Assembly (NCBI GenBank): GCA_020186115.1
Contig: WSYJ01000113.1
Coordinates: 620,001-684,000, forward strand
DNA: 64,000 nt
From: Histomonas meleagridis
Lineage: Eukaryota; Parabasalia; Tritrichomonadida; Dientamoebidae
Reading direction: 5' to 3'
This document shows positions 55,525 to 64,000 of this stretch, one piece after another; the first letter of the stretch is position 1; each line of letters opens with the position of its first letter. Below the pieces are notes generated by a model. It did not search any database, had not been told where the DNA came from, and saw only the letters and a list, made by a program, of their open reading frames with translations. Made by a program: the position numbers and the translations under genes.

Positions 55525-56931
55525 TCAAACATTATATTTTTGATCAAATGCTAACACTTTATCCTGGACATCTTCTGGTACCTGTGATTGTTCTACTTCG
55601 AATAGCCTTTGGAATCCATTTGCGTTTGAAAACGCCTCCAATATATTCCCTTGCAAATTCATTTCTTCCGACTTTTCGAAGATGAATGTTAAAAAGTCGA
55701 TTGTTGTTCCCATCAGCTTTGGGAATTGATAGAAGTCCACGAAAGTATCGAACATTCCATCCAAGCACATATAAACCAAAGTATTATTATCCAAAAAAGG
55801 TAATTTTGTTAATTCATAAATTGCATCACCAGCAAATGGTTTTGTATTGAATGAAGCGTTTTCATAAACCTCTACCAGTTTCTCGATGATTATTTTGATG
55901 TCATAATTTTGCAATAAATTCTGATAATCTTCTTGAGTAATCACAGTAATCAGCCAACAAACAGCAAGGATGACTTGCTGTTTATCAGTTAGTAATATGT
56001 CTAACAGATTATCGATTGGAATAAGCAAATAATTCGTTTCTTGTAAAAATATTCCATAGTAATAAATTGTGTGCTCAACCGTAATGTCGTCAAATTCATT
56101 GAATCTGTTTTGAATGAGTTCGTTTATTTTGTTGATTTTGATGTGATAAAGTGCGATCGCTGAAGCATTCTTCAGTAAATGTATAAGGCCATAGATCGCA
56201 TAAGGATAAGAAGTCTTAAAGTCCTTTGAAAGAGCAGTTTTAAAACATTTGACAATGGTTTGTGTTTCTTCATTAGTTGTAATATTGATTGAATATGCAT
56301 AGACAAGTTTGATAATGCAAGAAAAAAGAGATTCGTGAATATCACTTCTCCTTATATTTCTTGAAAGAACATTGAGGCTGAAGACACCTTCTTTGTTATT
56401 ATCGGGAACATATTTTGCAAAAGAATCTCTAAGTCGTTTGCTTTTGCTTACAGCTAGAGCAACGGATTCATATATGTCTTCATCAATGCGAGTTGGCATT
56501 GGACATGTAAGCAGAGTTGAAAAAACTGAAGGAAAACCCGAATTATATAATTGATAAATAATATATTCTTCTTGATAGCTAAAGTTTAAAACACATCTTG
56601 CAACTAAAATAAAAAGCTGAGGGAATTTGTCGAAATTTCTTAATTCATTAAGGAAATCCATAAGAACCTTGAATAATTTATTCAACAATTGTTCATTAAA
56701 TTCCTTTGAAAAATCGATCTTTACTACAGCTTCTTTTAAGTCGCAAATGCATTCAGCAAAGTTTGGATCCGAAGGTTGATATTTATTCGTTATGAAGAAG
56801 TTTATTGATCTATATGCCTTTTGGCGGTATTCATCTGCATTTGCTACAGGTATACCACTAAAGTGGGTTTTTAACAGAAGCTTTTGTGCTTTTGCAACAG
56901 TTAAAGGAGGACTTTTGTAGGAGCTCCTCAT
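55525..56931 (-). CDS. ARM/HEAT-repeat protein, importin-alpha-like
   Basis: 468 residues, all-helical with repeated hydrophobic helix pairs. Stretches such as YIIYQLYNSGFPSVFSTLL, VILAVCWLITVITQEDYQNL, IIIEKLVEVYENASFNTKPF and MCLDGMFDTFVDFY recall importin-alpha armadillo repeats (W-x-N-like positions are mostly lost). The end (GFQRLFEVEQSQVPEDVQDK, followed by VLAFDQKYN) matches the usual last armadillo segment of importin-alpha. The N-terminus is not an obvious importin-beta-binding region. A nuclear transport adaptor is possible; a generic ARM scaffold is the safer call. No M3 or M5 motif found upstream. Confidence 0.7.
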   Translation of the reverse strand: MRSSYKSPPLTVAKAQKLLLKTHFSGIPVANADEYRQKAYRSINFFITNKYQPSDPNFAECICDLKEAVVKIDFSKEFNEQLLNKLFKVLMDFLNELRNFDKFPQLFILVARCVLNFSYQEEYIIYQLYNSGFPSVFSTLLTCPMPTRIDEDIYESVALAVSKSKRLRDSFAKYVPDNNKEGVFSLNVLSRNIRRSDIHESLFSCIIKLVYAYSINITTNEETQTIVKCFKTALSKDFKTSYPYAIYGLIHLLKNASAIALYHIKINKINELIQNRFNEFDDITVEHTIYYYGIFLQETNYLLIPIDNLLDILLTDKQQVILAVCWLITVITQEDYQNLLQNYDIKIIIEKLVEVYENASFNTKPFAGDAIYELTKLPFLDNNTLVYMCLDGMFDTFVDFYQFPKLMGTTIDFLTFIFEKSEEMNLQGNILEAFSNANGFQRLFEVEQSQVPEDVQDKVLAFDQKYNV

Positions 56932-57399
56932 AAAGTTGTAAACTTCACAAAAAACTTTGCTTCTTTTGTCACTTTTAGTTCATTGTCGTATTTCTTTGGT
57001 GTGAAAACCTCATAGCAACGACGACGAAGATTTTTTGCATTTTTTTCCTTGTCTGATCATCATTTATTTGAATAAATATGTTTTCAAAAATCTCTGATAA
57101 TTTGAGACTAAATTCGACAAAAAATTCATGAAATTGCTTTAAATTATCCATTTCAAATTAGATTAAAAATCCTTATTACAACTTTCCCTTACATATCAAT
57201 AAAAAACATATACGAACTGTGTTAGAAACACGTGTCCATAACGGTTAATCATAAGACAGAAATTTTAAAAAGATTTTGAATTTATTTTATTTTTTTGAGA
57301 TATTTCTTCCAACAACCAAAAGATTTAACATTTTTATTATCTAAATTTCTGAATGTGTGAATGAATTTTTACTAATATATATCCGTATCATGGTATATG
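56932..57399. other. Intergenic, nothing recognised
   Basis: Spacer between the ARM protein gene and CNOT9, both on the minus strand. No further gene seen. Confidence 0.6.
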
Positions 57400-58332
57400 T
57401 TACTGACTTTCGATATTCAAAAGCTTATTCACGAAATTATATAAGTCTTCATAACTTTGCGGAACTTGCGCCTTCTTTAATGCGTCGATGTTCATTGTCT
57501 TCACCTTTTCCCTTACCGCAGGTTCTTGTAACAAGCATTCGTATGATGCAATTATATTCTTTGATAATCTTTGGCTATAGTTTGACGCCATATTATAGAT
57601 GACAACGTTAAGAACTTTAAGAACAGTATCAAGACGCTCTGAACTCGAAATGACATACGCACGTCCTTCTTTGTCGCTAAGGATTTTTTGCACTATGAAT
57701 GCAGCAACGATACGTGACATGTCTTGACCAAATTTAAGAATACGTAGACAAAGTGGTATGAACTCATTTTGTAGAAGATATTGGATAATGTCGTGGTCTT
57801 CGGCCTTAACAAGACTACCAATGATACCTAGAGAGGTTAATTTGAAACATTCACATTCACGACTTTGATTGGTAGTATGAAGAAATGGAAAGAGATACAT
57901 GGGAATATTGGCCTTGATGAATGGAATTCGTGTATCTTCATGGCCAGCAACACATTGAAATAATGCAAGAACATTACAAACACGAGTTGCTAGTCGTGAA
58001 CTAAGTGAAGCTGGAGCACTATTGGACGATGCAGAAACAGAGGTAAGATGTGGATAAATACTAAGAATATCGGTAAGTAGAGCTGTTATTGTTCCAGGAC
58101 TTTCCCAAAGAAGAACTGCAAGATTGGGAATTTGCTCTCTTTGAACACTGAGCGTATGAAGAGCTTCAGCTCTTTCATTGGGTCCGAGTGTAAGTCGTTT
58201 TACAAGGGTATAAATTTGATCCATGTTTGGATAAAGATTTCGTGAATACATTGGATTGCTAAACATGTTTATGTTATGTCCTCCTTGCATCCATTGTGGA
58301 GAAGGAGCCCTAATATATGGTCCGTTTTTCAT
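57400..58332 (-). CDS. CNOT9: CCR4-NOT subunit CNOT9 (Caf40/Rcd1)
   Basis: 310 residues. Subunit of the CCR4-NOT deadenylase complex that binds NOT1 and Trp-containing partners through an armadillo fold. The core aligns almost throughout with animal and yeast proteins: LGPNERAEALHTLSVQRE, PNLAVLLWESPGTITALL, RVCNVLALFQCVAGHEDTR, FPFLHTTNQSRECECFKLTS, IPLCLRILKFGQDMSRIVAA, FIVQKILSDKEGRAY. The first 35 residues are a variable extension. Start chosen at ATG 58332; the codon before it is TTG. M3 and M5 motifs precede it. Cytoplasmic (P-body) and nuclear in other species. Confidence 0.96.
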   Translation of the reverse strand: MKNGPYIRAPSPQWMQGGHNINMFSNPMYSRNLYPNMDQIYTLVKRLTLGPNERAEALHTLSVQREQIPNLAVLLWESPGTITALLTDILSIYPHLTSVSASSNSAPASLSSRLATRVCNVLALFQCVAGHEDTRIPFIKANIPMYLFPFLHTTNQSRECECFKLTSLGIIGSLVKAEDHDIIQYLLQNEFIPLCLRILKFGQDMSRIVAAFIVQKILSDKEGRAYVISSSERLDTVLKVLNVVIYNMASNYSQRLSKNIIASYECLLQEPAVREKVKTMNIDALKKAQVPQSYEDLYNFVNKLLNIESQ

Positions 58333-58366
58333 CAAAAAAATGGCGAAAAATTGTCACTTTTTGAAT

Positions 58367-58414
58367 AAAGGTGATAATGATCTTCTTGATCAAAAAAGTA
58401 CACGTGAAGCGGTT
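58367..58414 (-). promoter_or_regulatory. M3 + M5 core promoter of CNOT9
   Basis: On the minus strand AACCGCTT (58407-58414) fits M3, followed 35 bases downstream by CCTTT (58367-58371, M5 initiator). The CCTTT lies 34 bases before the ATG. Confidence 0.5.
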
Positions 58415-58932
58415 ATTTATTCCGATTAAAAATCACAGAATTTTTATATCATCAGAACCGTTCGTTATTAAATCGGGTTCTGATGGAATGGAAGAGGTAT
58501 GGGCACTAAATTCTCGGAATTGATATCAAAAAATTCTACTTAAAAACTTGTTTCATAGAATTTAATAATATGTTTATTTATTTATTTTTTGTTTTAAGTT
58601 TGTTAATCATTAGCTAATGATAGCTGTAACCTATAGTAATAATTTAAATAAAATCGAATTACCACATGTTTGAATGAAAAAAATGAATTGCAAGCAAAAC
58701 ACTAATTTTTATTAACAAGATAGATTATTTAATCAATAAACTATAAGAAAATGAAATTGGAGCTTTTTTTAACATTAAATCATATTTTATTAATGAATAA
58801 CCATGAGTAAAAATTTCTCCTTTAAGAAATGTTTCTATATTTAATTCCTGATAATTTACCAAGACACAAAATTGTTTATTGAATTTCCTTCTTCAAAAAA
58901 GCAAAAAATCAATTGTTTAACAAACATTTCAA

Positions 58933-58968
<36 letters not shown>

Positions 58969-59097
58969 AAAATGCTGTTCTTAAGAAGGATGATAATAAG
59001 TTAAAATGAAATTCATTTTGTCAGTAAGAAGAATTCTTGAACCCTTCTTATGAATTTTTTTCTATGACCAAATTGAAAAACTGTTTATACCTATCGT
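58415..59097. other. Divergent intergenic region with (TA)n
   Basis: AT-rich region between the divergent CNOT9 and ubiquitin-protease genes. A (TA)n microsatellite occupies about 58936-58966. No gene seen. Confidence 0.7.
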
Positions 59098-59105
59098 AAC
59101 GGTTG
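59098..59105 (+). promoter_or_regulatory. M3-type core promoter motif
   Basis: AACGGTTG fits the M3 consensus and lies 11 bases before the ATG at 59117. No CCTTT lies between. Confidence 0.5.
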
Positions 59106-59116
59106 ATGATTAAGTC

Positions 59117-62100
59117 ATGAGCGAAAATGATCTTAATAATTTATACCAACAATCCCTAGAATCTATCAAAAGTTTAAAGTATAATGAAGCAGAAATGTCT
59201 TTATCTCAATCATTTACAATGTGTATACAAAAACAAGATCCACTTTATCCAAATATTGTTTCAAAATATTTGTTGGTATTATTTTTAAAACAAAGGAATA
59301 CTGAAGCCTTTGAACCATTATTTGTTGAAATTAAGAAACTACCAAATTCCAAAGAATTTTGGAATAATTGTTGTATTCAAATAGCTCATGATATCATAGA
59401 TTTTTATGTGCCATACTTGAAATATCTTACAATAGGGTTTTTTGTTTTTATTAATCCTTTTCGATATTTTCCACATGTTATTCAATCGCATCAACCTTTT
59501 TCAATAAAAACGATATCTATCATATCTAATATTACTAAGCAATGCCAATCCAAACTGGATAACCAAGTTTTACATTTAATTTCCACTTCTATCAAAAATC
59601 GAATACAATTATTTTTCCAAAATCCAAATGAAAACGAACTTAGAAATATCGACGAATCTAAATTAACCAATGTACTTAAAGACATATATGAATATGGTCC
59701 ATTTGGTATTTCAAGCGAAATTGATAATTTATATCTCTTAATTTCATATGTGTTTTGTTCATCTAATATTTTATCCAAGCAATTCTATGGACTTTCAACC
59801 TTAAATAAACGCTTTACATTGCGTAAGAGCATTATTGAAGAATTACATCAACGAAACATTGTAAACCATTTAATTGATAATCTTCATGAATCATTACTTG
59901 AAGAGTTTATAAAACTATTATTAAAGATATGGTATCAAGGTTATTATGAGACTGAGACATTACGGAAACTTTGGATCATATCTATAAATCAACATGCAGC
60001 ATCGATTGAAAAATATTTTTCATATTGGCCACGAATATTTGCAGCAGTACCACAAACAAAAGTTTATGAATTTTGGGGAATTGTAATTGAAGCTAATAAA
60101 TTTCCTTCAGCAGCATTACAATTTTTATCAATGATTCAATATCGTACACCAGATAATATTAAAGATGAAATCATTGATACATTTTGGAAATCGATGGAAA
60201 ATTCGACTGATAAATTATCTTATGTATTACCAATATCGAATTATTTAAAAATTAATTCAGAAAAATGGAAAATTATTAAAGATAAATGTTTAAATAACAT
60301 ACAAAATAATACAAATTGCGGATTTTCTATTTCACTTTTATATTACATTTGGAGAGATAATGAAAACACACGAAAAGAATTTAATATAATTTTAAATAAT
60401 TGTAATCCTGAAATAAGTTATTTAAAGAATTTTTTTGATTTGTTATTAAAAATGGCAAATTATATTAATAACAATTTATATTTTGATGAGTTACAATCAA
60501 TACAACGAATCATTAAACCATTTTTTTCGATTGTTCCTGATTTAGTTTGTAATTTTATTCATTCCATATCCAATTATATGACTTCTGATACATTATTAAA
60601 TATGTTAAACTTAATTTCCAACATTGAAACTATTGATTCGAATGTATTTTCATTAATTCAAACGATATTTTTCAAGTTAAATAATATAAAATCTAATTCG
60701 ACAATTACTACACTTGAATTAAATGGAATTGATTCATTATATAATATATTATTTTCGAATAAAAATGTAAATGAATTATATTCATTTATGGCTAATTTAG
60801 CATATAGATGTAAAAATGAACAATCAATAAAAAGTTTCATAATAAAATGTATGAACCATATAAATAATTATGGTGTAATATATACACTTTATTTATTTGT
60901 TTGTTATGTAGAAAACCCAATTAATTTAGAAGAATATAATATTAAAAAAAATAAATTTATAAAACCTGAAAATTATATTTATATATTTTTAACAGGCGCT
61001 ATTAAAAAACGTATTAAAATATTACGAGTTACAAAAGTAAATTTATTTAATCAAATTATTTCACATTTATTAAATCTTTCAAGTGATTCATTTACGATTT
61101 TATATGAAAAGCAAATAATTCAACAAAATCATGTTTTCCAAAATAATCAAACGTTTGAAATAATACAAAAAAATAATCAATTACCTATAAATGAATGGAA
61201 TAATAAAGAAATGTTTCCTTCACAACTATTAAAACCTTATTTTAATGAAATATTTAATTTACTTGATACAAATGTTTTAATATCAATAAACGCTTATGCA
61301 TTATTAAATTGTTTAGAAACTGATGAAAAAGAAAAAGAAAAAATTTTAGATCCAAATCCAAATTGGGATAATTTATTAGATATAAATAAAGTTTATCATA
61401 TGTTATATTATTTAAATATCATTGGAAATATTTTAGTTGATAATGATAAAAAGTTTTTAATTAATTTTTATCAAAACGGCGGATTCTTAAAAATGTTTTT
61501 AATATTATTTGAAGCATCGAAACTTTTATTAAAAGATTATAATACTGATTTAATATTAAACTTAATTATAATATTATTAAACAACTCTAAGAATTATAAA
61601 GAATTTGATGAACAAAAACAAAAGATTTTAATAAATTTATCAACTGAAAATAATATTTCGAATTATATTCAATGGATTATAACATTTTTAAAGAATGATA
61701 AAATTAATATAATATTAAATTTATATACAATTTTATATGAATTAATATTAATAAATAAATCGATTATTAATTATAAAGGTTTTGATGAATTAATTACTTT
61801 ATCTTTATTTAATAATGATTCTTTAATACGTAAAAAGTTTTCTGAAATTTTATTATTATTAAATCCGAAACAATATGAAAGTTATTTAATTAATAACTTA
61901 AAGAATTCTGTTTATAAAACTTGTGATGAATATTTTGATTTATTAGTTAATGTAGTTTTAACTACAGATAAAACAGAAGAATTATGGAATTTAATGACTG
62001 AATTTTTTTATGAAAATTTGTTTATAATAAATCCAAATATTGAAAATGATTATTATGAAAACCATAAAATTGAAGAAGATAAAATTAATCAAGAAAAAGA

Positions 62101-64000
62101 TAATAAAGATGAGAAAATTATCTCTAAAATTAATAATATTTGTTCAACTATAGCTTCTTCATGTTTTATTATTCGAATATTTGAAATATTTGGATTAATA
62201 ATAAACAAATTAGAAACAATTCCAAACATTAATAAGTTTATAATATTTATTATTGATAATATAATATGTAATACACAAGTTTATATCCCAAAACCATTAA
62301 ATTTATTTTCTATTTTAAGTGATATAATAATAAAAGATAAAACAATTTTAGATATAATAATACAAAAATTTTCATTTTATTTAAATGATTTTATAACAAT
62401 TGAATATGATCCTGACATTAAATTAATAGAACCTAAAAAACTAAAAGGTTTAAATAACTTAGGCGCAACATGTTATTTAAATTCGACAATTCAACAATTA
62501 GTTAATATTCCAATAATACAAAAATCTGTTTTTAAATATATACCTAATGACATTGATAATGATTGGATAGGACAACTTCAATTATTATTTTTGAAACTTT
62601 TATATTCGCCTTATTCTTCAATTAATCCAAAATCTTTTGTTAAGTTATTAAAAGGTTGGGATGATACACCTATTAATCCTCATGAACAACAAGATGCGTT
62701 TGAATTCATTCAAATGATATTAGATCGATTAAATGAGAAATTAGAAGATAAACCTTTTGATAATGAAATTTTCGGTATTACGAAACATAAAATCATTGAA
62801 ATTAATGGCGATTATACATCCGAATCTTTTACACCATTTATAGCATTAGAATTACAAGTAAAGAATCATAAATCTTTACAAGAAAGTTATAAAACATATT
62901 TAATCCCTGATAATTTAACTGGTAATAATCAATATGTTATTGAAAATGGGCCAAAAATTGATGCAAATCGTTATAATACGATTGAAAAAGCACCGAAAAA
63001 TTTAATAATTTTATTAAAACGTTTTGAGTTTGATATAACTACATTAACATCTAAAAAAGTAAATTCTTGGTATTCATTTCAAAACGTCATTAATATTAGT
63101 TCATTATTAAGTGATCCTAATCAAAGGATTAATGATTATGAAATTAATGGGATTATAATGCATTCAGGTTATGCATTAAGTGGACATTATTATAGTTATA
63201 TTAAACGAAATAATCAATGGTATTGTTTAAATGATTCAAATGCTTATTTAATTAACAATCAAAACTTTATCGAAAATTGCTTCGGTGGATTTGAAATTAA
63301 AACTTTTAATAATGGAAGTGAATATTATACGAAACAATGTGAAAAGAATGATAATGCTTATATATTATTTTATAAAATGAGAAATCAAAATGATGAAAAT
63401 AATAATAATATTGAACCAATTACTTTATTACCTAAAATTACATTAAATTATTTTTTAAACGAAATTAAAAATTTATTATTAACTTATTTGTTTTATTCAA
63501 ATGAATTTATTGAATTCATTCGAAAAATTTCAAAACAAAAATCTCAAAAATTTTATGAATTTCTGTTTAATTATTTCTTTAAATTTATTTCTTATGATAA
63601 TAATGAAAATTTATTAAACGTTATATATGATAAATGTGAAAATGAAAATGAATTTTCAAATTATATTTTAAGTAATAATTCGGAATTTTTTTTAAATATG
63701 TTAAAAATGAATAATGTTCAAATGATTCGAGAGAAAACAGTAAATTTAATAAATAAATCATTAATAAAAGCAACTAAAGAAATATCCGAAAAATTTATAA
63801 ATGAAATTATTAAAGAAATTCCAAATTCATTAAATTATTATACAAATTTGGATCAATTATTTAAACCAATTTTATTTTATTTACAAAATATTAATTATAA
63901 TCGATTAGATATTTTAGATATAATATTTAATTTCCTTAAAAACTCAAAAGAAAATCAAAAACAAATATTTTTAATTACAAATTTATCAACTATTTTTGAA
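59117..64000 (+). CDS. Giant ubiquitin-specific protease (C19), 5' part
   Basis: An open frame of 1,628 codons from ATG 59117 to the window end, without a stop. The N-terminal ~1,100 residues are a long helical (ARM/HEAT-like) region. A USP catalytic domain follows: Cys box GLNNLGATCYLNSTIQQL with catalytic Cys 1119, QQDAFEFIQMILDRL, KNLIILLKRFEF, His box MHSGYALSGHYYSYI with His 1357, and WYCLNDSNA with Asp 1373. All three catalytic residues are intact. An Asn-rich loop and more helical sequence come after the domain. Size and domain order match the USP9X/USP24/USP34 group, which removes ubiquitin from substrates. The 3' end lies beyond the window. Confidence 0.93.
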   Translation, partial: MSENDLNNLYQQSLESIKSLKYNEAEMSLSQSFTMCIQKQDPLYPNIVSKYLLVLFLKQRNTEAFEPLFVEIKKLPNSKEFWNNCCIQIAHDIIDFYVPYLKYLTIGFFVFINPFRYFPHVIQSHQPFSIKTISIISNITKQCQSKLDNQVLHLISTSIKNRIQLFFQNPNENELRNIDESKLTNVLKDIYEYGPFGISSEIDNLYLLISYVFCSSNILSKQFYGLSTLNKRFTLRKSIIEELHQRNIVNHLIDNLHESLLEEFIKLLLKIWYQGYYETETLRKLWIISINQHAASIEKYFSYWPRIFAAVPQTKVYEFWGIVIEANKFPSAALQFLSMIQYRTPDNIKDEIIDTFWKSMENSTDKLSYVLPISNYLKINSEKWKIIKDKCLNNIQNNTNCGFSISLLYYIWRDNENTRKEFNIILNNCNPEISYLKNFFDLLLKMANYINNNLYFDELQSIQRIIKPFFSIVPDLVCNFIHSISNYMTSDTLLNMLNLISNIETIDSNVFSLIQTIFFKLNNIKSNSTITTLELNGIDSLYNILFSNKNVNELYSFMANLAYRCKNEQSIKSFIIKCMNHINNYGVIYTLYLFVCYVENPINLEEYNIKKNKFIKPENYIYIFLTGAIKKRIKILRVTKVNLFNQIISHLLNLSSDSFTILYEKQIIQQNHVFQNNQTFEIIQKNNQLPINEWNNKEMFPSQLLKPYFNEIFNLLDTNVLISINAYALLNCLETDEKEKEKILDPNPNWDNLLDINKVYHMLYYLNIIGNILVDNDKKFLINFYQNGGFLKMFLILFEASKLLLKDYNTDLILNLIIILLNNSKNYKEFDEQKQKILINLSTENNISNYIQWIITFLKNDKINIILNLYTILYELILINKSIINYKGFDELITLSLFNNDSLIRKKFSEILLLLNPKQYESYLINNLKNSVYKTCDEYFDLLVNVVLTTDKTEELWNLMTEFFYENLFIINPNIENDYYENHKIEEDKINQEKDNKDEKIISKINNICSTIASSCFIIRIFEIFGLIINKLETIPNINKFIIFIIDNIICNTQVYIPKPLNLFSILSDIIIKDKTILDIIIQKFSFYLNDFITIEYDPDIKLIEPKKLKGLNNLGATCYLNSTIQQLVNIPIIQKSVFKYIPNDIDNDWIGQLQLLFLKLLYSPYSSINPKSFVKLLKGWDDTPINPHEQQDAFEFIQMILDRLNEKLEDKPFDNEIFGITKHKIIEINGDYTSESFTPFIALELQVKNHKSLQESYKTYLIPDNLTGNNQYVIENGPKIDANRYNTIEKAPKNLIILLKRFEFDITTLTSKKVNSWYSFQNVINISSLLSDPNQRINDYEINGIIMHSGYALSGHYYSYIKRNNQWYCLNDSNAYLINNQNFIENCFGGFEIKTFNNGSEYYTKQCEKNDNAYILFYKMRNQNDENNNNIEPITLLPKITLNYFLNEIKNLLLTYLFYSNEFIEFIRKISKQKSQKFYEFLFNYFFKFISYDNNENLLNVIYDKCENENEFSNYILSNNSEFFLNMLKMNNVQMIREKTVNLINKSLIKATKEISEKFINEIIKEIPNSLNYYTNLDQLFKPILFYLQNINYNRLDILDIIFNFLKNSKENQKQIFLITNLSTIFE

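Noticed and set aside
58935-58966. (TA)n tract as a promoter TATA element of the ubiquitin protease gene
   Set aside because: It is a simple microsatellite 150 bases upstream, and trichomonad promoters do not rely on TATA boxes; the M3 motif next to the ATG is a better candidate.

Overview
The window looks like an AT-rich chromosome segment of a trichomonad (parabasalid), most likely a Tritrichomonas-type genome. The evidence is the mix of content. There are ankyrin genes whose N-terminal domain looks like the trichomonad DUF3447 type, a Maverick/Polinton cluster, pogo-, mariner- and MULE-like DNA transposons, and very compact promoters. Seven genes carry an 8-bp motif fitting the Trichomonas M3 (Myb-type) core element, sometimes with the CCTTT (M5) initiator, usually a few to a few tens of bases before the ATG. 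No species was confirmed; this is inference from gene families and promoters.

Layout. 0-1.9 kb: a decayed minus-strand gene and a 5' fragment of an ankyrin-family gene. 1.98-6.24 kb: largest subunit of RNA polymerase I, with two one-base frameshifts in A runs. 6.56-8.9 kb: ankyrin locus 1. 9-10 kb: gene debris and a solitary mariner end. 10.2-12.3 kb: a nitroreductase-family protein, an EB1 microtubule plus-end protein and tRNA-Ala(UGC). 12.3-20.9 kb: a nested transposon complex. An old DDE transposase relic has been split by a pogo/Tigger-like element (55-bp inverted repeats, TA duplication) and by a 2.9-kb MULE-like fold-back element filled with a 39/40-bp minisatellite. 20.9-35.5 kb: remains of at least two Maverick copies in opposite orientation (integrase, packaging ATPase, protein-primed DNA polymerase, candidate capsid, lytic and fibre genes), all broken, plus a dead mariner. 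36.0-38.05 kb: ankyrin locus 2. 38.2-45.0 kb: spacer, a cysteine-rich anchored protein, a Rho-like GTPase fused to a four-helix membrane domain, a short-chain dehydrogenase and a Ras fragment. 45.5-49.3 kb: ankyrin locus 3. 50.6-58.3 kb: a broken BTB/discoidin-type gene, an ankyrin protein, a pseudokinase, an ARM-repeat protein and CNOT9. 59.1 kb to the end: the 5' part of a very large ubiquitin-specific protease.

The most unusual feature is shared by the three ankyrin loci. Each begins with an open N-terminal domain and continues as a series of single ankyrin-repeat coding modules (26 in all) separated by AT-rich spacers. Every module I read keeps one reading frame, length changes come in threes, and the last module of each locus carries its own stop codon. 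The spacers break the frame but have neither GT at the start nor a required AG at the end. They behave like introns of an unconventional kind, or the loci are cassette arrays. The ordinary genes are single, unlinked units with no operon logic. Most breaks in them fall in A or T runs, which suggests uncorrected read errors. Breaks in the mobile elements are genuine decay.
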